Below the pieces are notes generated by a model that did not search any database, had not been told where the DNA came from, and saw only the letters and a list, made by a program, of their open reading frames with translations. Of a stretch of 64,000 nucleotides of DNA, positions 1-8,826 are shown piece by piece. This DNA is from Aureimonas endophytica. GTDB taxonomy: Bacteria > Pseudomonadota > Alphaproteobacteria > Rhizobiales > Rhizobiaceae. Numbering within the stretch: the stretch's first letter is position 1; every line of letters begins with the position of its first letter. The stretch is from the NCBI RefSeq assembly GCF_014642635.1, contig NZ_BMIQ01000005.1, positions 349,527-413,526 on the forward strand. The letters are read 5' to 3'. Made by a program: the position numbers and the translations under genes.

Positions 1-1219
1 TCGGATGCGGCGCGCCGTCGGCCCAGGCCTCGCCCGTCGCCTCGCGCGTGCCCCACCAGACGACGGAGCAGATGCAGCCGCCCGAACAGGCCGGCACGCC
101 GGACGGCAGCGCCTTGGAGATCGCGTTGTAGATGACCTCGATCGCCTGGAGCGCCGGCCAGCCGTAGAGGAAGCAGGGCGAAGGCGGCTCGGGATCGAAC
201 ATCGAGCCCGGCCGGGTGATGACCTTCAGCGGCCGGAAATGGCCCTCGTGCGGCGCCTCGCCATAGCCGGCCAGCATGGTGATCGCGACGCGGCTCGCCG
301 AGATGGTGGAGGGCAGCGGGCTGTTGACGGGGCCGCCCTGCGCGTCCGGCACGTTGGAGAAGTCGAGCGTGACGTCCGATCCCTTGACCTCGACCGCGAT
401 CTCGAAGGGAATGCGGTCCTTCGTCACGCCGTTGTCGTCCATCTCGCCATGGCCGACATAGCGCCCGTCCGGGATCTTCTCGAAGAAGCTGCGGATCACC
501 GCCTCGCCATGGTCGAACATATGCTCGACCGCGTTGCGATAGGTTTCGAGGCCGAAGCGCGACACGACCTCGACGAAGCTTTTCGCGCCGACGCGGCAGC
601 CGGTGACCTGCGCGTCGAGATCGCCCGACACCGCCTTCGGCACGCGGCTGTTGCCGAGCACCATGCGGTAGATGTCGTCGTTCAGCTCGCCCTTCTTGTA
701 GATCTTCACGCCCGGAAAGACCGTGCCTTCCTGGAAGACGTCGGTCGTGTCGGTGCAATAGGGGTCCTTGGCGGCGATATCCAGCCAATGGCCCTTGATC
801 GCCGTGTAGCCGATCAGCTCGCCCTCGAAGAAGACGGGCATGACGACGACCATGTCCTGGGGATGCGACCCGGTGCCGTAGGCCCAGTTATACATGAGGA
901 CGTCGCCCTCGAAGAGCTTGTCCTCGCCGCCGATGTTCCTCACCGCCTCGCGCACGGCGAAGTTCAGCGTGCCCATGAACATCGGCAGGCTCGGCGCCTG
1001 CGACAGCATGCGCAGCCGCCGGTCGTAGATCGCGACCGCGAAGTCCAGCACCTCGTAGATGATCGGCGAGAAGGCCGTGCGGATCAGCGCCCGCTTCATC
1101 TGGTTGGCGGCGGAGTTGAGGGCGTGGCGCACGACCTCCGTCGTGATCGGATCGGACTCGTAGGCGATGCCGTCGCTCGGCACGCCCGCGAGGTGGAGGA
1201 CCGGATCTTTGCGTTTCAT
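1..1219 (-). CDS. hyuB: Hydantoinase B/oxoprolinase family protein (partial)
   Basis: Partial gene: 406 codons lie in the window and the 3' end runs off the left edge. It starts at an ATG only 3 nt after the stop of the hyuA-like gene, so the two are co-transcribed and probably translationally coupled. The family (HyuB, N-methylhydantoinase/oxoprolinase beta subunit) forms a complex with HyuA for ATP-dependent opening of cyclic amides such as hydantoins, 5-oxoproline or carboxylated ketones. The translation contains the family-typical stretches NSRVPKAVSGDLDAQ and YNWAYGTGSHPQDM, and the frame is open from the start to the window edge. The substrate cannot be read from sequence. The neighbouring cyclic-imino-acid reductase suggests a cyclic amino acid, which is an inference. 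Confidence 0.92.
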   Translation of the reverse strand, partial: MKRKDPVLHLAGVPSDGIAYESDPITTEVVRHALNSAANQMKRALIRTAFSPIIYEVLDFAVAIYDRRLRMLSQAPSLPMFMGTLNFAVREAVRNIGGEDKLFEGDVLMYNWAYGTGSHPQDMVVVMPVFFEGELIGYTAIKGHWLDIAAKDPYCTDTTDVFQEGTVFPGVKIYKKGELNDDIYRMVLGNSRVPKAVSGDLDAQVTGCRVGAKSFVEVVSRFGLETYRNAVEHMFDHGEAVIRSFFEKIPDGRYVGHGEMDDNGVTKDRIPFEIAVEVKGSDVTLDFSNVPDAQGGPVNSPLPSTISASRVAITMLAGYGEAPHEGHFRPLKVITRPGSMFDPEPPSPCFLYGWPALQAIEVIYNAISKALPSGVPACSGGCICSVVWWGTREATGEAWADGAPHP

Positions 1220-1222
1220 GAA

Positions 1223-3244
1223 TCAGGTCCTCCGTTCCAGAATGAGCTCGCCGACCGTGCCGACGCGCGCGCTCCACTCCGCGTCGAGATAGGTGGTGCA
1301 GGTGCCTTCCGTGATGATCGCCGGCCCCGGCAGCACGCCGTCGATCGCGGCGCGCGGCACGATGCGGAAATCCAGCCGCTCGCCCTTCTCGAAGGAGAAG
1401 GCGGAAAGCCTCCGCTCCCCGGCCAAAGGCTCCGGCCGGTGCTCGAAGCGGATCTCGCGGCGCGGCAGCGGCACGCGCAGGGTGGCGCGCATGGAGACGA
1501 TCTCGATCGCGTCGTTCATCGTGCTGCCGAAGGTGCGCGAATATTCCGCCTTGAACCGGTCGCGGATCGTCGCGACGTCTTCCGCGACGCGACCGTCGAC
1601 GCATTCGACGACGACGGAGAGCCAGTGTTCCTGGCCCTTGTAGCGCAGGTCGAGCCGGGCATTGGCGATCGCCTCCTCGAAGGAGCGCTCGCTGCGGGCG
1701 CGGATGCTGTCGAAGAGCTCGCCGAGGACGGCATTGGCGACGTCGAGCGCCGCCTCGTCGAGATCGAGAATGCGCGTGCGGGCCGCCGACTGCACCATGT
1801 CGGCGCCGAGAAGACCCCAGGCCGAGAAATTGCCGGCGAGCGGCGGCACGACGATCTCGTTCATGGCGAGCTCGTCGGCGAGAAGCGTCGCCATCAGCGG
1901 CCCCGCCCCGCCGAAGGGCAGAAGCGTCATCGCGCGGGGATCGAGGCCCTGATCGAGCGAGATCTCGCGCATGGCGTTCGCCATGGCGGAGCTGGCGATG
2001 CGCAAGACGCCGGCGGCGGTCGCCTCGACATCGCGCGAGATCGCTGCGGCGACGGGGGCGAGCGCCGCCTCCGCCTTGCCGATGTCGAGATGGATGCCGG
2101 AAGCGAGATCGCCCGGGCCGAGCATGCCGAGAAAGGCGGCGGCGTCCGTCAGGGCCGGCTGGGTGCCGCCTTTGCCGTAGCAGGCGGGGCCGGGCACGGC
2201 GCCGGCGCTCTGCGGGCCGACGCGCATCAGGTTGCCGGCATCGACATAGGCGAGCGAGCCGCCGCCCGAGCCGATGGAGCGCACGTCCACCCAGGAGGTC
2301 TGGACCGGCATGTTGTCGATCATGCCCTCGAACAGCACCTGCGGCTCGCCGTCGATGATGAGGGCGGTGTCGAAGCTGGTGCCGCCGACATCGGCGGTGA
2401 TCATGGTCTTGCGGCCGAGCATCTTGGCGAGTTCGCCCGCCCCTTGCGCGCCGCCGACCGGGCCGGACATGATCGTCTCGAAGGGCCGGTCCTCCGCCTC
2501 GGCGAAGGTCATCGAGCCGCTGCCGGAGCGCGTGATGAGGCACTGGCCCTTGAAGCCGGCCTCGCGCAGCTTGGCGTCGAGGCGGCGCAGATAGTTCGAC
2601 ATGCGGCCGCGCACGAAGGCGTCGATCACCGTGGTCGAGGTGCGCTCGTATTCGCGATATTCGCCGGAGATCTTGTGCGAGAGCGAGATGCCGCCGGCAT
2701 AGCCGACCTCGCGCAGGAGGCGCTCGACCTCCAGCTCATGCGCCGGATTGGCATAGGCGTTGATGAGGCAGACGGCGATGCTGTCGACCTTCTCGGCGAT
2801 CAGCGTCGCGGCGGCCTCCCGCACGGTCTCCTCCGAGAGCGGCGAGAGCTCGGCGCCGTCGAAGCGCACGCGGCCGTCCACCTCCAGCCGCAGGCGGCGC
2901 GGCACGAGCGGCACGGTCTGCTTCCAGAAGAGATTGTACATCTCCGCCCGGTCGCCGCGCCGGATCTCCAGGACGTCCCGGAAACCCCGCGTCGTGATGA
3001 GACCGACCTTGGCGCCCCGCCGCTCCAGAAGCGCGTTCAGGCCGACGGTCGTGCCGTGCAGGAAGTAGGCCGAGCGCGCGATGATCTCGGCCGGCACATG
3101 GGCGCGGATCGCGTGGGCGACCCCTTCCTCCGGCGCGGAGGGCACGGTCGGCACCTTGCCTTCCACCGTTCGTCCGGTCTCCTCGTCGAAATAGACGAGA
3201 TCCGTGAAGGTGCCGCCGATATCGACACCAATGCGGGTTGCCAT
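1223..3244 (-). CDS. hyuA: Hydantoinase A/oxoprolinase family protein
   Basis: 673 residues, the usual length for HyuA. This is the ATP-binding subunit partnering HyuB. The N-terminal phosphate-binding loop DIGGTFTD is at residues 8-15, HGTTVGLNALL at 63-73 and the second nucleotide-binding element ADVGGTSFD at 284-292, all of the ASKHA (acetate kinase/actin-like) fold. It follows the binding-protein gene after a 30-nt gap on the same strand and precedes hyuB by 3 nt. The expected reaction is ATP-dependent hydrolysis of a cyclic amide or carboxylation of a ketone; acetone carboxylase subunits are distant relatives. Which of these applies cannot be decided here. No third (gamma) subunit is nearby, which argues against acetone carboxylase. 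Confidence 0.93.
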   Translation of the reverse strand: MATRIGVDIGGTFTDLVYFDEETGRTVEGKVPTVPSAPEEGVAHAIRAHVPAEIIARSAYFLHGTTVGLNALLERRGAKVGLITTRGFRDVLEIRRGDRAEMYNLFWKQTVPLVPRRLRLEVDGRVRFDGAELSPLSEETVREAAATLIAEKVDSIAVCLINAYANPAHELEVERLLREVGYAGGISLSHKISGEYREYERTSTTVIDAFVRGRMSNYLRRLDAKLREAGFKGQCLITRSGSGSMTFAEAEDRPFETIMSGPVGGAQGAGELAKMLGRKTMITADVGGTSFDTALIIDGEPQVLFEGMIDNMPVQTSWVDVRSIGSGGGSLAYVDAGNLMRVGPQSAGAVPGPACYGKGGTQPALTDAAAFLGMLGPGDLASGIHLDIGKAEAALAPVAAAISRDVEATAAGVLRIASSAMANAMREISLDQGLDPRAMTLLPFGGAGPLMATLLADELAMNEIVVPPLAGNFSAWGLLGADMVQSAARTRILDLDEAALDVANAVLGELFDSIRARSERSFEEAIANARLDLRYKGQEHWLSVVVECVDGRVAEDVATIRDRFKAEYSRTFGSTMNDAIEIVSMRATLRVPLPRREIRFEHRPEPLAGERRLSAFSFEKGERLDFRIVPRAAIDGVLPGPAIITEGTCTTYLDAEWSARVGTVGELILERRT

Positions 3245-3274
3245 TACGCTCGATCTCCGTGTTCCGGCGTCAGC

Positions 3275-4864
3275 TCACTTGCTCCAGAACCGGAAGTCCG
3301 GCAGCGGAGAGAAGGTGAAGGACTTCACGCTCTGGTTGAGGGCGACGACGGGCTGATCCTCGAAGAACAGGATCTTGGGAAACTTCTCCCGCCAGGCCTT
3401 GGTGATCTCGTCGAGGATCGGCTGGCGCGCGGCGTCGCCCGTCGTGGCGCGCAGCTTGGCGATCAGCGCGTCGACGCCCGGATCGCAGAATTCCGTCAGG
3501 TTGTTCGGATTGTTGCAGATCGTGTCGTAGCCGAAATAATAGCCGGCCTCGAAGACGCCCGGCCCGTCGAGGCGCAGGAAGGACGCGACCTTGTGAGCCT
3601 GCGTCAGGTCCTGATATTCGGCGCCGGGGGCGATGCGGATCTTCAGGTTGATGCCGAGCTTCGCCCAGGTGCCTTGGAGGACGGTGGCGATCTGCTGCTG
3701 GATCGCGTCGCCTTCCTGCACCAGCACCTCGACATCGACCGGCAGGGCGACGCCGCTTTCGGCGAGAAGCGCCTTAGCCTTGGCCGGGTCGAAGGCGAGC
3801 GGCTTGCTCAGCTCGGCATTGTAGCCCGGCAGGCTGGGCGGGATCGGGCCGTAATAGAGCGTGCCGTAGCCGAAGGCGACCTTCTTGACGATGTCCTCGT
3901 AGGGAACGGCATGGGAGACCGCCTCGCGCACCTTCGGGTTGTTCCAGGGCGCCTTGGTGTTCGGCAGCATCATCTGCTGCACGAAGGGATTGGTATAGGC
4001 GATGGTCTTGATGCCCGGCGCCTGCTTCAGCGTCGTGACCGCCTGCTTGGACAGGCCGAAGGTGATGTCCGCCTGGCCGCTGCGCGCCTGGAGAAGCAGG
4101 GTCGGCGCCGCCGAGATCCAGTTTACCTGGATGGTGGAGGAGGCCGCGCCGGGCTCGCCGACGAAATCGGGCCGCGCCGTCATCCGCGCCGACTGGTTGG
4201 GCGCGTAGGCGGCGAGATCGAACGGCCCGGAGCCCGCGACATGCGAGGCCATATAGGTGTTCGGCTGGCCGGCCGAAACGCCGCCATTCGCCTCGACCAC
4301 GGACGGATCGACGATGGAGGCCGCCGCCGTCGCCCAGTCGACCAGCATATTGGCATTGGCGCGGTTCAGGCGGATGACGACCGTCCGCGGATCGGGCGTC
4401 TCGATGGCCTCGATGATGATCGGGTCGAGAATGCCGTCGGTCAGGAAGTAGCGGCCGCAGCCGGCCATCTTGATGCCGCGCTCGAAGGAATATTTCACCG
4501 CCGCCGCATCGACCGGCTTGCCGCTGGAGAACTTGAAGCCGTCCTTCAGCTTGAACGTATAGGTCTTGCCCTCGTCGCCGATCGTCCAGGATTCGGCGAG
4601 ATAGGGTTTGACGGCGCCGTAATCGACGACCTGCGTACCCTCCGGCCCCGGCCGGACCTCGTATTGCACGAGGCGGACGTAGAAGTTCTGGAGGAAGCTG
4701 ATCTCCGGCAGGCCGCAGGCCCAGGCCGGATCGAGCGTGGAAGGCGCCGTTGGGAAATTGACGACGAGCTCGCCGGGCGCCGCCGCCGCCGGACCGCCGC
4801 ACAGCGCCGCCAGGGCCAGCGACGCACCGAAGACATTCGCGATCAGGCGCGGTTTGAAGGCCAT
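3275..4864 (-). CDS. ABC transporter substrate-binding protein, peptide/nickel family 5
   Basis: 529 residues with a clear Sec signal peptide (residues 1 to about 28, ending PAAAAPGE), so it is a periplasmic binding protein of the DppA/OppA type. The core has the family pattern: AESWTIGDEGKTYTFKL near residue 90, then VREAVSHAVPYEDIV. It is the first gene of the leftward operon with hyuA and hyuB, so it probably delivers the compound these enzymes open. No permease or ATPase genes accompany it in the window, so it either borrows another transporter or the partners lie left of the window. Its promoter faces that of the DpkA-like gene and carries the first of two matching 16-bp motifs (4916-4931). 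Confidence 0.9.
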   Translation of the reverse strand: MAFKPRLIANVFGASLALAALCGGPAAAAPGELVVNFPTAPSTLDPAWACGLPEISFLQNFYVRLVQYEVRPGPEGTQVVDYGAVKPYLAESWTIGDEGKTYTFKLKDGFKFSSGKPVDAAAVKYSFERGIKMAGCGRYFLTDGILDPIIIEAIETPDPRTVVIRLNRANANMLVDWATAAASIVDPSVVEANGGVSAGQPNTYMASHVAGSGPFDLAAYAPNQSARMTARPDFVGEPGAASSTIQVNWISAAPTLLLQARSGQADITFGLSKQAVTTLKQAPGIKTIAYTNPFVQQMMLPNTKAPWNNPKVREAVSHAVPYEDIVKKVAFGYGTLYYGPIPPSLPGYNAELSKPLAFDPAKAKALLAESGVALPVDVEVLVQEGDAIQQQIATVLQGTWAKLGINLKIRIAPGAEYQDLTQAHKVASFLRLDGPGVFEAGYYFGYDTICNNPNNLTEFCDPGVDALIAKLRATTGDAARQPILDEITKAWREKFPKILFFEDQPVVALNQSVKSFTFSPLPDFRFWSK

Positions 4865-4915
4865 TCCGGTCCCCTTTCGAGAGAGCGACTGCCGGGCGGG
4901 CGGTCGCGGCGAGTT

Positions 4916-4931
4916 TTGCCTTTAGGAAAAT
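4916..4931. promoter_or_regulatory. Putative operator, copy 1
   Basis: The sequence TTGCCTTTAGGAAAAT lies 52 nt upstream of the binding-protein start. It agrees at 13 of 16 positions with a second copy at 5096-5111, upstream of the divergent DpkA-like gene. Both are AT-rich islands in GC-rich DNA. The likely binder is the XRE-cupin regulator encoded at 6256-6891; that assignment is an inference. Confidence 0.45.
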
Positions 4932-5095
4932 TTGTTCGCATCGTACGCCTCGATTGATAGCTGTCAACCGGCCCAGCGGCGTTTTTCGTCGTCCAGCGCC
5001 ATTTTCTATTCCATTCGCGGCACTATGCTGCCGCCCCGCCGGCGCGACGCTGCCTCGCACCCATTTCCGGTTGCCAAGAGGCTTCGGCTGCTATA

Positions 5096-5111
5096 TTTCT
5101 TATAGGAAAAT
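5096..5111. promoter_or_regulatory. Putative operator, copy 2
   Basis: TTTCTTATAGGAAAAT lies 19 nt before the DpkA-like start codon. Its first 14 bases form a near-perfect palindrome (TTTCTTA/TAGGAAA, 12 of 14 positions symmetric). It matches the copy at 4916-4931 at 13 of 16 positions. A site this close to the start would be expected to repress. Confidence 0.45.
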
Positions 5112-5129
5112 CCTGGTGAATCAGAAATC

Positions 5130-6182
5130 ATGACGCGAAATTCGGCGCAGCCGGAGCGCGGGGACGCGCGCAATCTGGACTTTCTCTCCTTCGGCGAACT
5201 CAAGGCGCTGCTCGCGAGGATCTTCCGCCATGCCGGCGCGAGCGAGGCCGTCGCGGAGTGCCTCGCCGCCAATTGCGCCGGCTGCGAGCGGGACGGGGCG
5301 CGCTCGCACGGCGTCTTCCGCATGCCGGGCTACGTGTCCTCGATCGCCAGCGGCTGGGTCGATGCCGCCGCCTCGCCCCGCCTGGAGGACGTGGCGCCGG
5401 CCTTCCTGCGCGCCGACGCGATGAACGGCTTCGCCCAGCCGGCCCTCGCCCTGGCCGCGCCAGCACTCATCGAGAAGGCGCGCCGCAACGGCATCGCCCT
5501 TCTCGCGATCCGCAATTCCCATCATTTCAGCGCCCTTTGGCCGGATGTCGAGCCCTTCGCCGAAGCCGGTCTCGTCGCGCTGACCATGGTCAACAGCTTC
5601 GCCTGCACCGTGCCCTTCGACGGGACGTCGGCGGTGTTCGGCACCAATCCGATCGCCTTTGCCGCGCCGCGCGACGGGGCGCCGCCGCTCGTCGCCGATC
5701 TCGCCACCAGCGCCATGGCCAATGGCGACGTGCAGATCGCGGCGCGCGAGGGCTTTTCCCTGCCGCCAGGCCAGGGCGTCGACCAGGACGGGCGGCCGAC
5801 CATCGATCCGAAGGCGGTGCTCGACGGCGGCGCGCTTCTCACCTTCGGCGGCTACAAGGGCTCGGCCATCTCGCTGATGATCGAACTTCTCGGCGCGGCC
5901 CTCACCGGCGGCAAGTTCTCCTACGAGGTCGACTGGTCGGGCCATCCCGGCGCCCAGACGCCGCATACCGGCCAGGTGCTGATCCTGATCGACCCGGATG
6001 CGGGGCGCGACGCCGCCTTCGCCGGCCGCGCCCGAGCGCTCGCCGAACGCCTCGGCCGAGTCGGCGTCAGCCGGCTTCCGGGCGACCGCCGGTTCCGCCA
6101 GCGCGCCCGGAGCGCCGCCGAGGGCATCGGCCTCGTTCCCGCCGATCTCGCGCGCCTCAGGGCGCTTGCCGGACCGGCGTGA
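5130..6182 (+). CDS. dpkA: Delta1-piperideine-2-carboxylate/pyrroline-2-carboxylate reductase, Ldh2 family
   Basis: 350 residues of the malate/L-lactate dehydrogenase 2 (Ldh2, non-Rossmann) family. It resembles Pseudomonas DpkA, as I recall that sequence, along its whole length: SHGVFRMPGYVS, NSHHFSALWPDVEPFAEAG, GTNPIAFAAPR, TSAMANGDVQIAA, GGYKGSAISLMIELL and DWSGHPGAQTP. DpkA reduces the cyclic imines of lysine and proline (delta1-piperideine-2-carboxylate, delta1-pyrroline-2-carboxylate) to L-pipecolate or L-proline with NAD(P)H in the cytoplasm. It is divergent from the hyuAB/binding-protein operon and followed by the XRE-cupin regulator, so the locus may handle a cyclic amino acid or a D-amino-acid derivative. 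Other Ldh2 activities (ureidoglycolate, sulfolactate) fit the sequence less well. The start is the first ATG; no strong ribosome binding site is visible. Confidence 0.82.
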   Translation: MTRNSAQPERGDARNLDFLSFGELKALLARIFRHAGASEAVAECLAANCAGCERDGARSHGVFRMPGYVSSIASGWVDAAASPRLEDVAPAFLRADAMNGFAQPALALAAPALIEKARRNGIALLAIRNSHHFSALWPDVEPFAEAGLVALTMVNSFACTVPFDGTSAVFGTNPIAFAAPRDGAPPLVADLATSAMANGDVQIAAREGFSLPPGQGVDQDGRPTIDPKAVLDGGALLTFGGYKGSAISLMIELLGAALTGGKFSYEVDWSGHPGAQTPHTGQVLILIDPDAGRDAAFAGRARALAERLGRVGVSRLPGDRRFRQRARSAAEGIGLVPADLARLRALAGPA

Positions 6183-6255
6183 CGGTCTCTATCCTTCCCG
6201 GCGCCGGCGCGTGGTGACTTCCTCCCGCTCGCCAGGCGCGCAAGCCGAGACGCTC

Positions 6256-6891
6256 ATGGCCCCTTCCCCGATGTTCGAGACGGACGATGGCGAGACGGAC
6301 GATCCGGCCCGCCCGGGAGCGCGATCCCTGTCCGTCACGCTGCGGCGGCTGCGGCGCGCGGCGGGCTTGAACATCTCGGAACTGGCGCAGCGCAGCGGCC
6401 TTGCGCCCTCGACGCTCTCGAAGATCGAGAACGCGCAGATGTCGCCGACCTATGACACGCTTCTCAGCCTGGCGAGCGGTCTCGGCGTCGATGTCACCGA
6501 ACTCTTCGCCGCCAAGCCCTCCGCCTCGGTCAGCGGCCGCCGGGCCGTCACCCGCAGCGGCGAAGGGGCGCGGCTGCAATCGGCCCATTACAGCTACGAG
6601 CTGCTCTGCGCCGATATCGCCAACAAGAAGCTCGTGCCGCTTCTCACGCGCATCGACGCCCATTCGGTGAAGGATTTCGGCGCGTTGGTGACGCATCCGG
6701 GCGAGGAGTTCATCTATGTGCTCGAAGGCAGCGTGGCGCTCCATACCAGCCTCTACGCCCCGACCTTCCTCGGCACCGGCGATTCCTGCTATTTCGACAG
6801 CACGATGGGCCATGCCCTGGTCTCGACCTCGGAAAGCCCGGCGCTGATCCTCTGGGTCTGCTCCACCGTCGTCACCCCGCTCATCGGTTGA
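6256..6891 (+). CDS. XRE-family transcriptional regulator with cupin domain
   Basis: 211 residues from the ATG at 6256; an ATG 18 nt later is an alternative. A helix-turn-helix lies at about residues 22-78 (LRRLRRAAGLNISELAQRSG, with LSKIENAQMSPTYDTLLSLA as recognition region). A C-terminal cupin beta-barrel (HPGEEFIYVLEGSVALHT) normally binds a small metabolite. It follows the DpkA-like gene after 73 nt on the same strand. The stop overlaps the end of the convergent cyclase gene by 11 nt. It is probably the local regulator, possibly acting at the two motifs at 4916-4931 and 5096-5111. Confidence 0.88.
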   Translation: MAPSPMFETDDGETDDPARPGARSLSVTLRRLRRAAGLNISELAQRSGLAPSTLSKIENAQMSPTYDTLLSLASGLGVDVTELFAAKPSASVSGRRAVTRSGEGARLQSAHYSYELLCADIANKKLVPLLTRIDAHSVKDFGALVTHPGEEFIYVLEGSVALHTSLYAPTFLGTGDSCYFDSTMGHALVSTSESPALILWVCSTVVTPLIG

Positions 6892-8554
6892 GGCCGGCGA
6901 GGTAGAAGGTCTGCATCCGGCCCTTGCCGGCGAGGTCGATCGGCGCGCGGCGCTCGAAGGAGAAGCCCGCGCCCGCCGCCTCGGCCACCGCCTGCGAGAC
7001 ATGGATGCGCCCCGGCTCGCAGGTCGATTCCAGCCGGCTCGCGGTGTTCACCGTGTCGCCCCAGACATCGTAGAAGAACTTCTTGGTGCCGACGATGCCG
7101 CCGGCGGCCGGCCCCGTGTCGATGCCGATGCGGATGCCGAGCGCCGTGCCGTGCTTCGTGGCGCGCACCTCTCCCGCCATCGCCGCCGCCATGGCGAGAA
7201 CCCGCGCCGCGCTGTCGGCGAGCGGGTCGGGGATGCCGCCCACCACCATATAGGCGTCGCCGATCGTCTTGATCTTCTCCAGGCCGTGCCGGTCGGCCAG
7301 CGCGTCGAAGCGCGAGAAGATGTCCTCCAGCAATTGCAGGGTCTCTGTCGTGCCGAGGCGGGCGGCGAGCGAGGTGAAGCCGACGAGGTCGCAGAACATC
7401 ACCGTCACGTCGTCGAACGCGTCCGCGACGACGCTCTCGCCGGCATGCAGGCGCTCCACGACGCTGCCCGGCAGGATGTTGCGCAGCAGCATCTCGGAGC
7501 GCTCCCGCTCCGCGCGCAGGAGGTCCAGCGTCCGCCTTTCGCGATCGCGCAGGAACTTGCGCTCCAACGACGAGCCGATGCGGGCGCGCAGCAGCGTCTC
7601 GTCCAGCGGCTTGGACAGATAGTCGTCGGCCCCGGCCTCGATGCAGCGCACCGCCGCCTCCGCCTCGTTCAGGGCGGACATCACGATCACCGGCAGCGGC
7701 GTCGCGCCGGCGCCCGCCTTCAGCCGTCGCAGCACTTCCAGCCCGTCGATGCCCGGCATCAGGAGGTCCAGCATCATGAGATCGATGCCGCCTTCGGCGA
7801 TGCGCGCCAGCGCTTCCTCGCCGCTGCCGCGCACCGTCACCGCATGGCCCTGCCGCGTGAGGCGCCGCTCGATGAGGTCGCGCATCGCGGGATTGTCGTC
7901 CACCACCAGGATATGGCCCTGGACGATCTCGGCGGCCGGATCGCGCGACGGGGCCGGGATGATGCCGACGATATCGCCGGTCTTGCCGGCGGGCGCCGTC
8001 TCGGAGGGCGGACCGGCCCGCTCCGGCCGGACGAAGGCGGACAGCGTGTCGAGCGTTCCGAGCAGACGCTGCGCATCGGCGATGACGGTTTCCAGCCGTT
8101 CGGCGAGCGCGGCCGCGCCGGTCTCGGCGGCCTCCTCGGCGACGAGCTCGCCATAGCCGAGAATCGAGGTGATCGGCGTGCGCAGGTCGTGGCGCAGCTT
8201 GCGGATGTCGAGCCCGAGCTCGGGCGACGGATCGTCTCCGAGGCGCGTCTCCAGCTCGGCGGTGCTGGCGGCGAGATTGACGGCAGCGGCGCGCATCCGG
8301 GCGAGATCCTGGCCGAAGGGCGCGGGTTCCTCGCCGAGCCCGGCGGCAAGGCCCTCCACCTCGGCGCCGAGCTCGCGCACCGCCGGCTGCAGCCGGCCGC
8401 GCACGAAGGCGGCGAAGCCTTCCACGCCCGGATCGTCACCGCCGGCTTCCGGCAGGGCGCTCGCGCGGGGATCGAAGTCGAGGGACAGCATGGGGCGGCT
8501 CGCGATGCGGAAGGCCGCGCGCGACATGCGCGTCTGCCCGCGAGCGGAATCCAT
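6881..8554 (-). CDS. Response-regulator adenylate/guanylate cyclase with histidine-kinase dimerisation domain
   Basis: 557 residues with three recognisable parts. A HisKA-like dimerisation helix carries the phospho-acceptor motif RHDLRTPITSILGYG (His about 122), but no kinase ATPase domain follows it. A receiver domain at about 214-330 has the phospho-acceptor Asp263 in MLDLLMPG and the conserved Lys in YLSKPLD. A class III nucleotide cyclase catalytic domain is at about 375-557, with the metal-binding stretch VTVMFCDLVGFTSL, KTIGDAYMV and VWGDTVNTASRLES. There is no membrane segment, so it is cytosolic. It should make cAMP or cGMP under control of phosphorylation, probably by a kinase in trans. 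It is a single-gene unit, convergent with the XRE-cupin gene. Confidence 0.9.
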   Translation of the reverse strand: MDSARGQTRMSRAAFRIASRPMLSLDFDPRASALPEAGGDDPGVEGFAAFVRGRLQPAVRELGAEVEGLAAGLGEEPAPFGQDLARMRAAAVNLAASTAELETRLGDDPSPELGLDIRKLRHDLRTPITSILGYGELVAEEAAETGAAALAERLETVIADAQRLLGTLDTLSAFVRPERAGPPSETAPAGKTGDIVGIIPAPSRDPAAEIVQGHILVVDDNPAMRDLIERRLTRQGHAVTVRGSGEEALARIAEGGIDLMMLDLLMPGIDGLEVLRRLKAGAGATPLPVIVMSALNEAEAAVRCIEAGADDYLSKPLDETLLRARIGSSLERKFLRDRERRTLDLLRAERERSEMLLRNILPGSVVERLHAGESVVADAFDDVTVMFCDLVGFTSLAARLGTTETLQLLEDIFSRFDALADRHGLEKIKTIGDAYMVVGGIPDPLADSAARVLAMAAAMAGEVRATKHGTALGIRIGIDTGPAAGGIVGTKKFFYDVWGDTVNTASRLESTCEPGRIHVSQAVAEAAGAGFSFERRAPIDLAGKGRMQTFYLAGLNR

Positions 8555-8826
8555 TCACTCGACGCTTCGTTCCGTCGGGCCGCTTCCGCTCGCGCGACCG
8601 CCCGGCCGGAGGGTCGGCGGATAGAGGTCGAAGCGCCCGCCTTGTCCTTCGAAGACGAGCCGCCTGTTCTTCCCGCATCTTCGACTGTCGGTCCCGCGAT
8701 GCGGCGGCGAATGAACTTGGCCTTCGACTATGGCACCAAATCGCCGCTCAGTCGTTTGCAAGACGAAGTGCATGCGACGACGAGGATCGCAAGTTCCGAC
8801 CATCCGAGACCCAAGCGAGGACTGCC

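Noticed and set aside
1-3244. Acetone carboxylase
   Set aside because: HyuA/HyuB-type subunits are related, but the small gamma subunit is missing and the context points to amino-acid-like compounds.
5-4957. A 1650-codon open frame on the plus strand across the hyuAB/binding-protein region
   Set aside because: It is antisense to three clear genes and has the Arg/Asp/Ala-rich composition typical of shadow frames in GC-rich DNA. There is no domain or ribosome binding site.
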